DNA from: Micromonospora humi
GTDB lineage: Bacteria > Actinomycetota > Actinomycetes > Mycobacteriales > Micromonosporaceae
Reading direction: 5' to 3'
Length of the DNA stretch: 64,000 nucleotides
Assembly: GCF_900090105.1 (NCBI RefSeq)
Contig: NZ_FMDM01000003.1
Span: 62,001 to 126,000, forward strand
Part shown: one piece after another, positions 1-8,032 of the stretch
Position numbering within the stretch: position 1 is the stretch's first letter
Layout of the letters: each line of letters begins with the position of its first letter
Program-made: the position numbers and the translations under genes
Notes under the pieces: generated by a model
What the model saw: the letters and a program-made list of their open reading frames with translations, nothing else
Databases searched by the model: none
Told to the model about the DNA's origin: nothing

Positions 1-153
1 GCGTTCGTCGACGACACCCCGACGCTCGTCGACCTCGCCTCCCGCCGGGCCATGCGCGCCACCAAGGAGACCCGCTCCGGCCGGCGCAAGAAGGCCGACG
101 CGGACGCGGTCGACGGCGCGTACTGGGCCGGGCTGCGGGGTGAGGCCCGGTGA
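1..153 (+). CDS. C-terminal 50 residues of an unidentified protein (5' partial)
   Basis: An open frame enters from the left edge and ends at TGA 151-153. The visible tail is charged and basic (it contains SGRRKKADAD) and ends GLRGEAR. The stop overlaps the ATG of the next gene by one base (TGATG), so the two are translationally coupled and probably functionally linked. Homologues of the downstream NuoF-like gene often sit beside ferric-reductase-like or FMN-binding membrane proteins, but nothing in these 50 residues lets me name the family. Confidence 0.6.
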   Translation, partial: AFVDDTPTLVDLASRRAMRATKETRSGRRKKADADAVDGAYWAGLRGEAR

Positions 154-1616
154 TGCGGACGACCGTCCCGCCGGTCGCCTGCGTCGGGGAGCCCCGCCTG
201 ACCGCCGGCTTCTCCGAGTTCGGCCGGCTCGACCTGCTCGCCCACGAGGAGGTGCACGGCCCGATCGGTCCGATGGAGCCGGCCGCGCTGCTGCGGCTCG
301 CCGAGGCGATCGACCTCAAGGGCAAGGGCGGCGCCGGCTTCCCGTTCGCCCGCAAGCTGCGCGCGGTGCTGGAGTCCTGCGAGCGGCAGGACCTCGCCGC
401 CGTGGTGGTCGTCAACGCCACCGAGGGGGAGCCGGCCAGCTGGAAGGACAAGGTGCTGCTCACCCGGGCCCCGCACCTCATCCTGGACGGCGCCGCGCTG
501 GCCGCGTTCGCGTTGGACGCCGAGGAGATCGTGATCGGGGTGGCCGACGACGACGTGGGCCGGCCCTCGCTCACCGAGGCGTTGCAGGAACGGCGGATGC
601 CGGTGCCGACCACCATCGTCACCGTGCCGCACCGGTTCATCTCCGGTGAGGGCGGCGCGCTGGTCAACGGCATCAACGGCCTGCCGCACATCCCGCCCGG
701 CACCAAGAAGCGCTCCAGCGACTCCGGCGTCAACGGGCTGCCCACCCTGCTCTCCAACGCCGAGACGTACGCCCAGCTCGCCATCGCCGCCCGGATCGGC
801 CCGTACGAGTACGCGGCGCTCGGCACCGACGACGAGCCGGGCACGGTGCTGCTCACCGTCACCGGGTCGGCGAAGCGGCCGGCCGTGGTGGAGTGCGCCG
901 CCGGCACCCCGCTGCGGGAGATCCTCGACCTGTGCGAGGTGCCCCCGGGTCCGGGCATCCTGATGGGCGGCTACCACGGCAAGTGGATCACCGCCGAGGC
1001 GGCGGCGCGGGCCGAGGTCTCCCGCCGGGGGCTCACCGCCGTCGGCGGCACGCTCGGCGCCGGCATCATCGTGCCGCTCGGCGTCGACACCTGCCCGCTC
1101 GGCGAGGCCGCCCAGGTGGTCCGCTACCTGGCCGGCGAGTCCGCCGGGCAGTGCGGGCCGTGCAAGATGGGCCTGCCCGACCTGGCCCGCTCCGTCGACC
1201 TCGCGGTCTCCGGCAGCGCGCCGATCGAACTGGTCCGGGCCGCGGCCGGTGACGTGAAGGGGCGCGGCGCGTGCAGCCACCCCGACGGCACCGCCCGGTT
1301 CGCGCTGTCCGCCATGGAGGTGTTCGCCGACGACCTGCGGCTGCACGCCACCGGGGAGGGCTGCGGCAAACGGGTCAAGGGCGTGATGGGCCTGCCCGGA
1401 GCGCCCGACGGCAACCCGCAGAAACTTACCCTGGACTGGTCCCGCTGCGACGGGCACGGGCTCTGCGCGCACGTGGTGCCGGACTTCATCCGGCTCGACG
1501 GCAACGGCTACCCGGCCTTCCCGCCCACCCCGGTGCCGACCTGGCTGCGCGAGGGCGCGCTCAAGGCGGTCAAGGTCTGCCCCGAACTCGCGCTGCGGCT
1601 GGTCAAGTCCGAGTAG
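153..1616 (+). CDS. NuoF-like NADH-binding flavoprotein with C-terminal ferredoxin domain
   Basis: 487 residues from the ATG at 153; a GTG at 150 is also possible. The N-terminal half resembles the 51-kDa NADH-binding subunit of complex I (NuoF/HoxF). There is a glycine-rich FMN loop GKGGAGFPFARKL near residue 56 and a nucleotide loop NATEGEPASWKDK near residue 88, followed by an SLBB-like region. The iron-sulfur motif reads ESAGQCGPCKMG (about residues 328-339), with a further Cys in GRGACSHPDG. The first Cys of the usual SCGxCxPCR is Ala here. The C-terminal 60 residues form a small ferredoxin with CDGHGLC and a later CP, a three-cysteine pattern typical of [3Fe-4S] types. It probably passes electrons from NAD(P)H to a membrane partner encoded upstream. 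The partner and electron direction are inferred. Confidence 0.8.
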   Translation: MRTTVPPVACVGEPRLTAGFSEFGRLDLLAHEEVHGPIGPMEPAALLRLAEAIDLKGKGGAGFPFARKLRAVLESCERQDLAAVVVVNATEGEPASWKDKVLLTRAPHLILDGAALAAFALDAEEIVIGVADDDVGRPSLTEALQERRMPVPTTIVTVPHRFISGEGGALVNGINGLPHIPPGTKKRSSDSGVNGLPTLLSNAETYAQLAIAARIGPYEYAALGTDDEPGTVLLTVTGSAKRPAVVECAAGTPLREILDLCEVPPGPGILMGGYHGKWITAEAAARAEVSRRGLTAVGGTLGAGIIVPLGVDTCPLGEAAQVVRYLAGESAGQCGPCKMGLPDLARSVDLAVSGSAPIELVRAAAGDVKGRGACSHPDGTARFALSAMEVFADDLRLHATGEGCGKRVKGVMGLPGAPDGNPQKLTLDWSRCDGHGLCAHVVPDFIRLDGNGYPAFPPTPVPTWLREGALKAVKVCPELALRLVKSE

Positions 1617-1641
1617 CCGGCCGACACACCAGGAGGCGCCG

Positions 1642-2232
1642 ATGTCGTCCCGTACCGTCCGTCACCTCGGCGCCGCCGCCGTGCTCGCTGCCGCGTTCGC
1701 CGCCACCGCGGCCTGCGCGGTCGGCCCGGAGCGGGCCGCGCCCGTGGACGCGGCGGTGGCCGCCGCGCCCTCCGCGACCGCCACGGCGTCCCCGGCCGGG
1801 CCGACCCCGACTCCGCCGGCCACGGTGCCGAAGACGCTGTCGTTCGCCGGGAAGACCCTCGACGGTACGACGTTCTCCGCCGCCGCCCTGGCCGGGCGGC
1901 CGGTGGTGCTCTGGTTCTGGGCGCCCTGGTGCGCCACCTGCGCCAGCCAGGCGTGGACCGTCGCCGAGATCGCCCCGAAGTACCGGGACACCGTGCCGAT
2001 CGTCGGCGTCGCCGGGCTGGGCGAGCGGCAGGCGATGAAGGAGTTCGTCACCGAGTTCGAGCTGGCCGGCACGCCGCAGCTCGACGACCGCGCCGGCGCG
2101 GTGTGGCGCCGGTTCAAGGTGGCCGAGCAGAGCACGTTCGTGATCCTCGACCGGAACGGGAAGGTGGTCCACCAGGGCTTCCTGGACGGCGAGTCGCTCA
2201 CCCGGCAGGTCGAGACGCTGGCCCTCCGATGA
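1642..2232 (+). CDS. TlpA/ResA-type thioredoxin-like lipoprotein
   Basis: 196 residues. The N-terminus has a basic start, a hydrophobic Ala-rich stretch and a Cys near residue 24 (TAACAVG), fitting a lipoprotein signal. A Pro/Ala/Thr-rich spacer leads to a thioredoxin fold with the active site WAPWCATC near residue 93. AGGAGG lies just upstream of the ATG. The family reduces or transfers disulfides outside the membrane, often for cytochrome maturation. Its stop overlaps the start of the ccdA-like gene (ATGA), so CcdA is the likely electron donor that keeps it reduced. Confidence 0.85.
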   Translation: MSSRTVRHLGAAAVLAAAFAATAACAVGPERAAPVDAAVAAAPSATATASPAGPTPTPPATVPKTLSFAGKTLDGTTFSAAALAGRPVVLWFWAPWCATCASQAWTVAEIAPKYRDTVPIVGVAGLGERQAMKEFVTEFELAGTPQLDDRAGAVWRRFKVAEQSTFVILDRNGKVVHQGFLDGESLTRQVETLALR

Positions 2233-3158
2233 CCGGCGCGCTGCTGCTCGCGCTGACCGCCGGCATGCTCGGCGCGGTCAACCCGTGCGGCTTCGCGATG
2301 CTGCCCGCGTACCTGTCGTTGCTGGTGGCCGGCCCCGGCGACGGGCGCGGCGCGGTCGGCCGGGCGCTCACCGCGACGGCCGGGCTGACGCTGGGGTACG
2401 CGCTGGTCTTCGGCGCGTTCGGGCTGGCCGTGGCGCCGGCCGCCGACTGGCTGCGCCCCCGGCTGCCCTGGCTGACCGTCACCCTCGGCGTGCTGCTGGC
2501 GCTGGCCGGTGTCTGGCTGCTCGCCGGCCGGCGGCTGCCCACGCCGCGCCCGTTCGCCACCGCGCCCCGGCTGACCCGCACCTGGCCGTCCATGGTGGTG
2601 TTCGGCGCGGCATATGCGCTCACGTCTTTGACCTGCGCGATCGCGCCGTTCCTGGCGATCGTGGTGACCAGCCTGCGGGCCGGCTCCCCGCTGCGCGGGC
2701 TGGCGCTGTTCGGCGCGTACGCCCTCGGGATGGCGTTGGTGGTGGGCGTGGCCGCGCTCGCCGTGGCGCTGCTGCGCGGCCGGGTGGTGGCCCGGCTGCG
2801 CGGCGCCGGCGCGTGGGTGCCGCGCCTGAGCGGCCTGGTGCTGCTGGTCGCCGGCGGCTACGTCGCCTGGTACGGCTGGTACGAGGTGCGCCTCGCCCTG
2901 GGCCGCCACGACGCGTTCGGCGACCCGGTGGTCCGGGCCGCCGCCGCCGTGCAGCAGGCGCTGGTGCGCACGCTGGACGGCGCCGGCCCGGCGCTGCTCG
3001 CCGCGCTCGCGCTCGCGTTGCTCGCGGTGTGTGTAAGGAGGGGCCCCTTGTTAACGCCTCCGGTAGAGGAGGGGCCCCCGGTTAACACGGCGCAAGACGC
3101 GCGACGGGGGCCGGCGGAACCGGCCCCCGTGCGTCAGGTGGTCAGCGAGCGGCGGTGA
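2229..3158 (+). CDS. ccdA: CcdA-like thiol-disulfide interchange membrane protein, C-terminus extended by a repeat
   Basis: 309 residues starting at an ATG that overlaps the previous stop. It is a multi-helix membrane protein with the CcdA signature NPCGFAMLPAYLSLL near residue 20 and a second conserved cysteine in LTCAIAPFLAIV near residue 135. CcdA moves reducing equivalents from cytoplasmic thioredoxin to extracytoplasmic partners, here most likely the thioredoxin-like lipoprotein encoded just upstream. The last 40 or so residues are unusual: the frame runs through a 56-bp repeat (encoding RRGPLLTPP and EEGPPVN), through a terminator hairpin, and overlaps the end of serS by 17 bp. The ancestral stop was probably lost or displaced when the repeat arrived. 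Confidence 0.8.
   Translation: MTGALLLALTAGMLGAVNPCGFAMLPAYLSLLVAGPGDGRGAVGRALTATAGLTLGYALVFGAFGLAVAPAADWLRPRLPWLTVTLGVLLALAGVWLLAGRRLPTPRPFATAPRLTRTWPSMVVFGAAYALTSLTCAIAPFLAIVVTSLRAGSPLRGLALFGAYALGMALVVGVAALAVALLRGRVVARLRGAGAWVPRLSGLVLLVAGGYVAWYGWYEVRLALGRHDAFGDPVVRAAAAVQQALVRTLDGAGPALLAALALALLAVCVRRGPLLTPPVEEGPPVNTAQDARRGPAEPAPVRQVVSERR
3033..3088 (+). repeat. 56-bp GGGGCCCC inverted-repeat element, copy A
   Basis: Begins GTAAGGAGGGGCCCC, has the core TTAACGCCTCCGGTAGAG, then a second GGAGGGGCCCC and ends GGTTAACAC. The same architecture and length recur at 5637-5692, 27609-27664, 27939-27994 and 41186-41240. This copy lies at the 3' end of the ccdA-like gene and is read in frame through it. 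Confidence 0.9.
3104..3130. terminator. Hairpin terminator between convergent ccdA and serS
   Basis: Perfect 11-bp stem ACGGGGGCCGG / CCGGCCCCCGT with a 5-base loop CGGAA and no T tract, as is usual in high-GC actinomycetes. It sits between the converging genes and would work in both directions. Confidence 0.75.
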
Positions 3159-4428
3159 GGCGGTCGGTGCCGAGCTTGTCGCGCAGCACCTCGGGGACCA
3201 CCACCGAGCCGTCGGGCTGCTGGCACTGCTCCAGGATCGCCGGGAACAGGCGGCTGGTGGCCAGCGCCGAACCGTTGAGCGTGTGCACGAACCGGGTCTG
3301 CTTGCCGCCCGGCTCGCGGTAGCGGATCGCCGCCCGGCGGGCCTGGTAGTCGCCGGCCCAGGAGACCGACGACACCTCCTTGTACTTGCCGGTGCTCGGC
3401 ATCCACACCTCGATGTCCAGCGTCTTCTTCATCGAGGCGCTGGCGTCGCCGGCCGCGAGCAGGCTGGTCTGGAAGTGCAGGCCCAACTGGTCGACCAGGC
3501 CCTCCACGTGACCCACCATCGCCTCGAGCGCGGCGTCGGCCTGCTCGGGCAGCGTGAACTGGAAGATCTCCACCTTGTTGAACTGGTGGCCGCGGACCGT
3601 GCCCCGCTCGTCGGAGTGCGAGCCGGCCGCCTCGCGCCGGTAGCACGGCGTGTAGGCGAACGCCTTCAGCGGCAGCTTCGGCGTCTCCAGGATCTCGTCC
3701 TGGTAGGCGCCGAGGATCGCCGTCTCCGACGTGGGCAGCAGGAACTGGCCGCGCGGGGCGGACTGCTTGTCCAGGTGGTAGACGTCGTCGTAGAACTTGG
3801 GGAACTGCCCGGCGGCGAAGCCGGCGGTGTCCAGCAGCAGGTGCGGCGGGAGCAGGAACTCGTAGCCGGCCTGGATGTTCCGCTCGATCAGCCAGTTGAC
3901 CAGCGCCCACTCCAGCCGGGCGCCCATGCCGGTGTACATCCAGAAGCCGGAGCCGCCGAGCTTCACGCCCCGCTCGTGGTCGACCAGCCCGAGCGCGCGG
4001 CTCAGCTCCACGTGGTCGCGGACCTTCTCGATGGCCGGCGCCTCGCCGAACGTCCGGACCACCCGGTTGGCCTCCTTGCCCCCGGCGACCACGTCGTCGG
4101 CGGGCAGGTTGGGCAGCTCGCTCATCGCCGAGCGGAGCCGGGACTGCACCTCGTCGAGCTGGGACTCCAGCTCCGCGAGCTGCTTGCGCTCGGCCTCCGG
4201 CGCGGACGGCTGCGGCGTGGCGCCGGACCGCTTCGCCTCCGCGTACGCGCGCGCCTCGGCCTTGCGGCGCTGCCGCTCGGCGTCGATCTCCGTGATCAGG
4301 GCGCGTCGCTCCTGGTCGAGCCGCTGGATGTCGTCCAGCGCCCGGGTGACCTCGGCGGGATCCAGACGCTTCGCCAGCGCGGTCGCCACCGCCTCGCGAT
4401 CCTTCCGGATCAACTCCATGTCGAGCAT
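3142..4428 (-). CDS. serS: Seryl-tRNA synthetase
   Basis: 428 residues, the normal length. The N-terminal region (about residues 30-105) is a long charged coiled-coil arm that clamps the tRNA variable arm, as in all bacterial SerRS. The class II core follows, with motif 2 seen as FAYTPCYRREAGS-like residues (AYTPCYRREAAGSHSDERG) and motif 3 near LNGSALATSRLFPAILE. It charges tRNA-Ser and tRNA-Sec with serine in the cytoplasm. The gene stands alone, converging on the ccdA-like gene. The ATG at 4428 gives MLDMELIRKD, a typical SerRS N-terminus. Confidence 0.97.
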   Translation of the reverse strand: MLDMELIRKDREAVATALAKRLDPAEVTRALDDIQRLDQERRALITEIDAERQRRKAEARAYAEAKRSGATPQPSAPEAERKQLAELESQLDEVQSRLRSAMSELPNLPADDVVAGGKEANRVVRTFGEAPAIEKVRDHVELSRALGLVDHERGVKLGGSGFWMYTGMGARLEWALVNWLIERNIQAGYEFLLPPHLLLDTAGFAAGQFPKFYDDVYHLDKQSAPRGQFLLPTSETAILGAYQDEILETPKLPLKAFAYTPCYRREAAGSHSDERGTVRGHQFNKVEIFQFTLPEQADAALEAMVGHVEGLVDQLGLHFQTSLLAAGDASASMKKTLDIEVWMPSTGKYKEVSSVSWAGDYQARRAAIRYREPGGKQTRFVHTLNGSALATSRLFPAILEQCQQPDGSVVVPEVLRDKLGTDRLTAAR

Positions 4429-4511
4429 GCTGCTCGTACGCCTCCGTCCAGGCAGTCAGGTGGGACCCACAGATGCTACCGTCGCGGCCCCGCCGGCCCG
4501 GGCCGGGCCGT

Positions 4512-5597
4512 CTACAGGCGCACCGGCATGAGGATGGAGAACGCGTGCGCGTCGTCGGCCCGGCGGACGGCCAGCGGCGTGATCGGCCCGTCCAGCTCCA
4601 GCACGAGCTGGTCGCCGCCGGCGTCCAGCGCGTCGAGCAGGTACTCCCGGTTCACCCCCACCCGCAGCCCGTCGTCCGCGCCGTCGGCGGCCGGGTCGAC
4701 CAGCCGCAGCTCACCCCGGCCGTCCAGACCGAGCGCCACCACCTCGTGCGCGACGCCGTCGTGCGCCCGGTGGCACACCCGGACCCCGTCGGCGGTGAGC
4801 GCCGCCCGCAGCGCCGTGCCGTCCACCGGGATCCGGTACGCGGGCGCGTCGCCGACCTGCGCCCGCAGCAGCCGGCGGTAGTCCGGGAAGTCGTACGGCA
4901 GCGCGGTGACGGTCAGCGTGCGATCGGCGACGGAGAACGTCACCCGGTCCGCGACCACGACGTCCACGATGACCGCGTCGGTGTCCAGCAGCGCGGGCAG
5001 CTCGTCCACCGCGTCCACCGGCAGCAGCGCGCCCACCGGCGGGCCGTCGACGCTGGCGTCGACCCGGGCCACCGCCAGCCGGTGCCGGTCGGTGGCGAAC
5101 AGGTGTACGCCGTCCGGCTCGATCGACAGCAGCACGCCGGACAGCGCCGGCAGCGCCGGGTCGGCGCCGACGGCGAAACGTACGGCGGCCACGGCGTCGG
5201 CCAGGTCGGTGCGGGACAGCACGAGGCGGGTGGTCACGGTGGTCTCCTCCGGGTCGATCAGGCGACGGATCCGGGAGAGTTCGCGACGCGCGTCGACGAG
5301 GCCGTCCTCCAGCCGGCGCAGGTGCGCGTCCAGCAGCCGGTGCACCTCCGCCGGCCGGTGCCGGTGCCGCAGCGCCTCGGCGATGCCGGCCAGCGGCATG
5401 CCCACCCGGCGCAGGCCGGCGACCAGCCGGGCCGGGTCGACCTGGTCGCCGGTGTACCAGCGGTAGCCGGTCACCGGGTCGACCCGGGCCGGCGTCAGCA
5501 CCCCGGAGCGGTCGTAGAACCGCAGGGCGCTGACCGTCAACCCGCTGGCCCGGGCCAGCTCACCGATGCTGCGAAGCTCGCTCTCCACGGCCGTCAT
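4512..5597 (-). CDS. MerR-type regulator fused to a DNA sliding-clamp (DnaN)-like domain
   Basis: 361 residues. Residues 8-75 form a MerR winged helix (SIGELARASGLTVSALRFYD, then GYRWYTGDQ), followed by an alpha-helical linker to about residue 118. The remainder is not a usual MerR ligand domain. It resembles the beta sliding clamp of DNA polymerase III: GVNREYLLDALDAGGDQLVL followed by the terminal ILMPVRL matches the DnaN C-terminus (E. coli ends MPMRL). About 240 clamp-like residues remain, room for two of the three DnaN subdomains. Such fusions are annotated in actinomycetes as 'DNA polymerase III beta subunit family', but I know of no experimental function. Possible roles are a replication- or damage-linked transcription regulator, or a domain reused for ligand binding. 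It is not the replicative dnaN, which sits near oriC. Confidence 0.75.
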   Translation of the reverse strand: MTAVESELRSIGELARASGLTVSALRFYDRSGVLTPARVDPVTGYRWYTGDQVDPARLVAGLRRVGMPLAGIAEALRHRHRPAEVHRLLDAHLRRLEDGLVDARRELSRIRRLIDPEETTVTTRLVLSRTDLADAVAAVRFAVGADPALPALSGVLLSIEPDGVHLFATDRHRLAVARVDASVDGPPVGALLPVDAVDELPALLDTDAVIVDVVVADRVTFSVADRTLTVTALPYDFPDYRRLLRAQVGDAPAYRIPVDGTALRAALTADGVRVCHRAHDGVAHEVVALGLDGRGELRLVDPAADGADDGLRVGVNREYLLDALDAGGDQLVLELDGPITPLAVRRADDAHAFSILMPVRL

Positions 5598-5636
5598 CCT
5601 GTGCCCTCCACCAGGTCGAGGGTCAACGCCCCGGGG

Positions 5637-5692
5637 GTGTTAAAAGGGGGCCCCGCCTCTACCGAATGCGTTAAGCGGGGGCCCCTCCTTAC
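5637..5692 (-). repeat. 56-bp GGGGCCCC inverted-repeat element, copy B
   Basis: Read on the minus strand it begins GTAAGGAGGGGCCCC, carries the core TTAACGCATTCGGTAGAG and ends TTTTAACAC. Its first TAA is the stop codon of the reductase gene ending at 5689, so the element marks the exact 3' end of that CDS. Confidence 0.9.
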
Positions 5693-6864
5693 GCCGTCAG
5701 GGTGCGGAAGGTGATGCCGGCGCGGACCAGGCGCTCCAGCAGCGCGTCGCCCATCGCGGCCACCGGGGTGAGCTGGCCGGCGGTCTCCGGCAGGTCGTCG
5801 AAGGCCAGGCAGAGCGCCGACTCGGCGAGCATCTTGGCGGTCTCGTCGTAGCCGGGGTCGCCGCCGGCCACCTCGGTCACCACCCGCCGGCCACCGCCGG
5901 CGCCCACGAACCGCACCCGGAACCAGGACTTCGCCCGCTGCTCGGCGCTCGGCCCCTGCCCGGAGGCGAGCCGGCCGAGCAGCCAGCGCCGGGTCGGCGG
6001 CACCTTCACCAGGCCCACCACGGCGGCCAGGCCGACGCCGGAGACCAGCACGGTGGGCAGCCGCTTCATCGCGGCGAAGTGCCGGTAGCGGAAGTCCGGG
6101 CCGTACTCCGGGCGGGCCGCCGCCGACCGGCGGACGATCTGCGGGTCGATGGTGGGCAGCGGCGCCGCCCACTGGCCGAACTCGCGGACCCGACCGACCC
6201 GGCCGGGCACCGCGCGCACCCGCCGGCCGTCCGGACGCGGCTCGACCGCCCGGCGGGCCCGCGCGGCCCGGCTCATCTCGCCGGTGCGGGCGAACGCGGT
6301 CAGCGCCGAGTGGTAGGTGCCGGCGGAGAACCGGCCGCCGGCCCGCACGTAGCCGTCCACCGTGACCGGCCCGTCCGCCGGGAGCTGCTTGACCGTGTAC
6401 CAGGCGCCGAGGTCGTGCGGGATCGAGTCGAAGCCGCAGGCGTGCACCAGCCGGGCGCCGGTGCGCACCGCCTCGGCGTGGTGCCGCACGTACATCAGGT
6501 CGACGAACTCCGACTCCCCGGTGATGTCGACGTAGTCGGTGCCGGCGGCGGCGCACGCGGCGACCAGCGGCTCGCCGTGGTGCACGTACGGGCCGACGGT
6601 GGTGGCGACCACCCGGGCGCTCTCCGCCACCGCCCGCAGCGACGCCGGGTCGGTCACGTCGGCGGTGAGCAGCGGCAGCTCGGCCAGGCCGGGATCGATC
6701 GCGGCCAGCCGCTCGCGGACCGCGGCGAGCTTGGCCGGGTTGCGGCCGGCGAGCGCCCAGCGCAGCCGGTCCGGCGCGTGCCGGGCCAGGTACTCGGCGG
6801 TCAGGCCGCCGGTGAAGCCGGTGGCGCCGAACAGGACGAGGTCGTACGGGCGGTCTGTGGGCAT
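5689..6864 (-). CDS. Saccharopine-dehydrogenase-like / trans-acting enoyl reductase family protein
   Basis: 391 residues with an N-terminal Rossmann motif (LVLFGATGFTGGLTAEYLA, residues 10-28) and the LAGRNPAKL sequence of the saccharopine dehydrogenase NADP-binding family. Mycobacterial relatives act as trans-acting enoyl reductases in phthiocerol and phenolglycolipid synthesis; others are of unknown substrate. There is no lysine-pathway partner nearby, so true saccharopine dehydrogenase activity is unlikely. The stop codon TAA is donated by repeat copy B. The start at 6864 is followed directly by the Rossmann strand and is well placed. Confidence 0.8.
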   Translation of the reverse strand: MPTDRPYDLVLFGATGFTGGLTAEYLARHAPDRLRWALAGRNPAKLAAVRERLAAIDPGLAELPLLTADVTDPASLRAVAESARVVATTVGPYVHHGEPLVAACAAAGTDYVDITGESEFVDLMYVRHHAEAVRTGARLVHACGFDSIPHDLGAWYTVKQLPADGPVTVDGYVRAGGRFSAGTYHSALTAFARTGEMSRAARARRAVEPRPDGRRVRAVPGRVGRVREFGQWAAPLPTIDPQIVRRSAAARPEYGPDFRYRHFAAMKRLPTVLVSGVGLAAVVGLVKVPPTRRWLLGRLASGQGPSAEQRAKSWFRVRFVGAGGGRRVVTEVAGGDPGYDETAKMLAESALCLAFDDLPETAGQLTPVAAMGDALLERLVRAGITFRTLTA

Positions 6865-6895
6865 CCGCCGAGTGTGCCATCCGCGCCGGTTCCGA

Positions 6896-8032
6896 TCACG
6901 GGGTGAACACCGCCCGGACGCAGCCGTCCGCCCGGTCCCGGAACAACGCGTACCCGTCGGCGCCCCGGTCCAGCGGCAGCCGGTGCGTGGCGAGGTGCTC
7001 GGTGACCAGTTCGCCCCGGGCCATCCGGTCCAGCAGCGCGGGGATGGCGCGCGGACCGGCGCGGCTGCCGCCGCGTACCGCCAGGCCCTTGTCCGTCACC
7101 GCGCCGAGCGGGAACCGGTCGACGAACGCCGACCCGCCGCCGAGCACCACCACCGTGCCGCCCTTGCGGCAGGCGTGCACCGCCTCGCGCAGCGCCGCCC
7201 CGCCGTCCGGCCCGCCGCCCGGCCACCGCGCCGGCCCGGGCGGCGGGCCGGCCGCGTCCACGCACACGTCCGGTCCCCGGCCGCCGCTGCGCTCCCGCAG
7301 CTCGGCGAGGACGTCCACGGACCGGTGGTCGAGCGGCTCGGCGCCGGTGTGCCGGGCGGCCATCCGCAGCCGGTCGTCGTGCTCGTCCACCACGATGACC
7401 CGGGCCGCGCCGTGGGCCACCGCCGCCGCGGCGGTGAGCTGGCCGACCGCGCCCGCACCCCAGACCGCCACCACGTCACCGGGGGCGACGCCGCCCAGCT
7501 CGGCCCCGTGCCAGCCGGCCGGGGCGGCGTCCGCGGCGAAGACCGCCCGGTCGTCGTCGACCTCCTCGGGCACCGCGAACGCGCCCACGTCGGCGTACGG
7601 GACGCGGACGAACTCGGCGTGGCCGCCGGCGAATCCGCCCAGGCGGGCCGGCCGGCCGTAGCAGCCGGCGGCGGGCTGTCCCCACTCCGGCTCGGCCGCC
7701 GTCCCGCTGGTGCCGTTGTCGCAGCAGGCCAGCAGGCCCTGCCGGCAGAACCAGCACGCGCCGCACGCGACCGCCGCACCGACCACCACCCGGTCGGTGA
7801 CCCGGTGCCGGCGTACCTCCGGCCCGACCTCGACCACCTCGCCGAGGAACTCGTGCCCGAGCACCTCGCCGGCGGCCGCCTCGGGCACCCGCCCGGCCAG
7901 CAGCGGCAGGTCGCCGCCGCAGGTCACGCTGCGCCGCACCCGGACGATCATGTCGTGGGCGTTGCGCAGCTCCGGGTCGGGGACCTGACGCACCGCCAGC
8001 GCACCGGCGCCCTCCCAGCACAGCGCCCTCAC
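6896..8032 (-). CDS. Zinc-dependent alcohol dehydrogenase
   Basis: 378 residues of the medium-chain dehydrogenase family. Catalytic zinc ligands are seen as C38-GGD and GHEFLGEVVEVG. The structural zinc loop is CGACWFCRQGLLACC (about residues 91-105). The NAD-binding turn is VWGAGAVGQLTAAAAV. The pattern is nearest to glutathione-independent formaldehyde or threonine-like dehydrogenases that oxidise small alcohols or aldehydes; the substrate cannot be read from sequence. The GTG start overlaps the TGA of the upstream SRPBCC-like gene, so the two form an operon transcribed from around 8.45 kb. Confidence 0.85.
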   Translation of the reverse strand: MRALCWEGAGALAVRQVPDPELRNAHDMIVRVRRSVTCGGDLPLLAGRVPEAAAGEVLGHEFLGEVVEVGPEVRRHRVTDRVVVGAAVACGACWFCRQGLLACCDNGTSGTAAEPEWGQPAAGCYGRPARLGGFAGGHAEFVRVPYADVGAFAVPEEVDDDRAVFAADAAPAGWHGAELGGVAPGDVVAVWGAGAVGQLTAAAAVAHGAARVIVVDEHDDRLRMAARHTGAEPLDHRSVDVLAELRERSGGRGPDVCVDAAGPPPGPARWPGGGPDGGAALREAVHACRKGGTVVVLGGGSAFVDRFPLGAVTDKGLAVRGGSRAGPRAIPALLDRMARGELVTEHLATHRLPLDRGADGYALFRDRADGCVRAVFTP

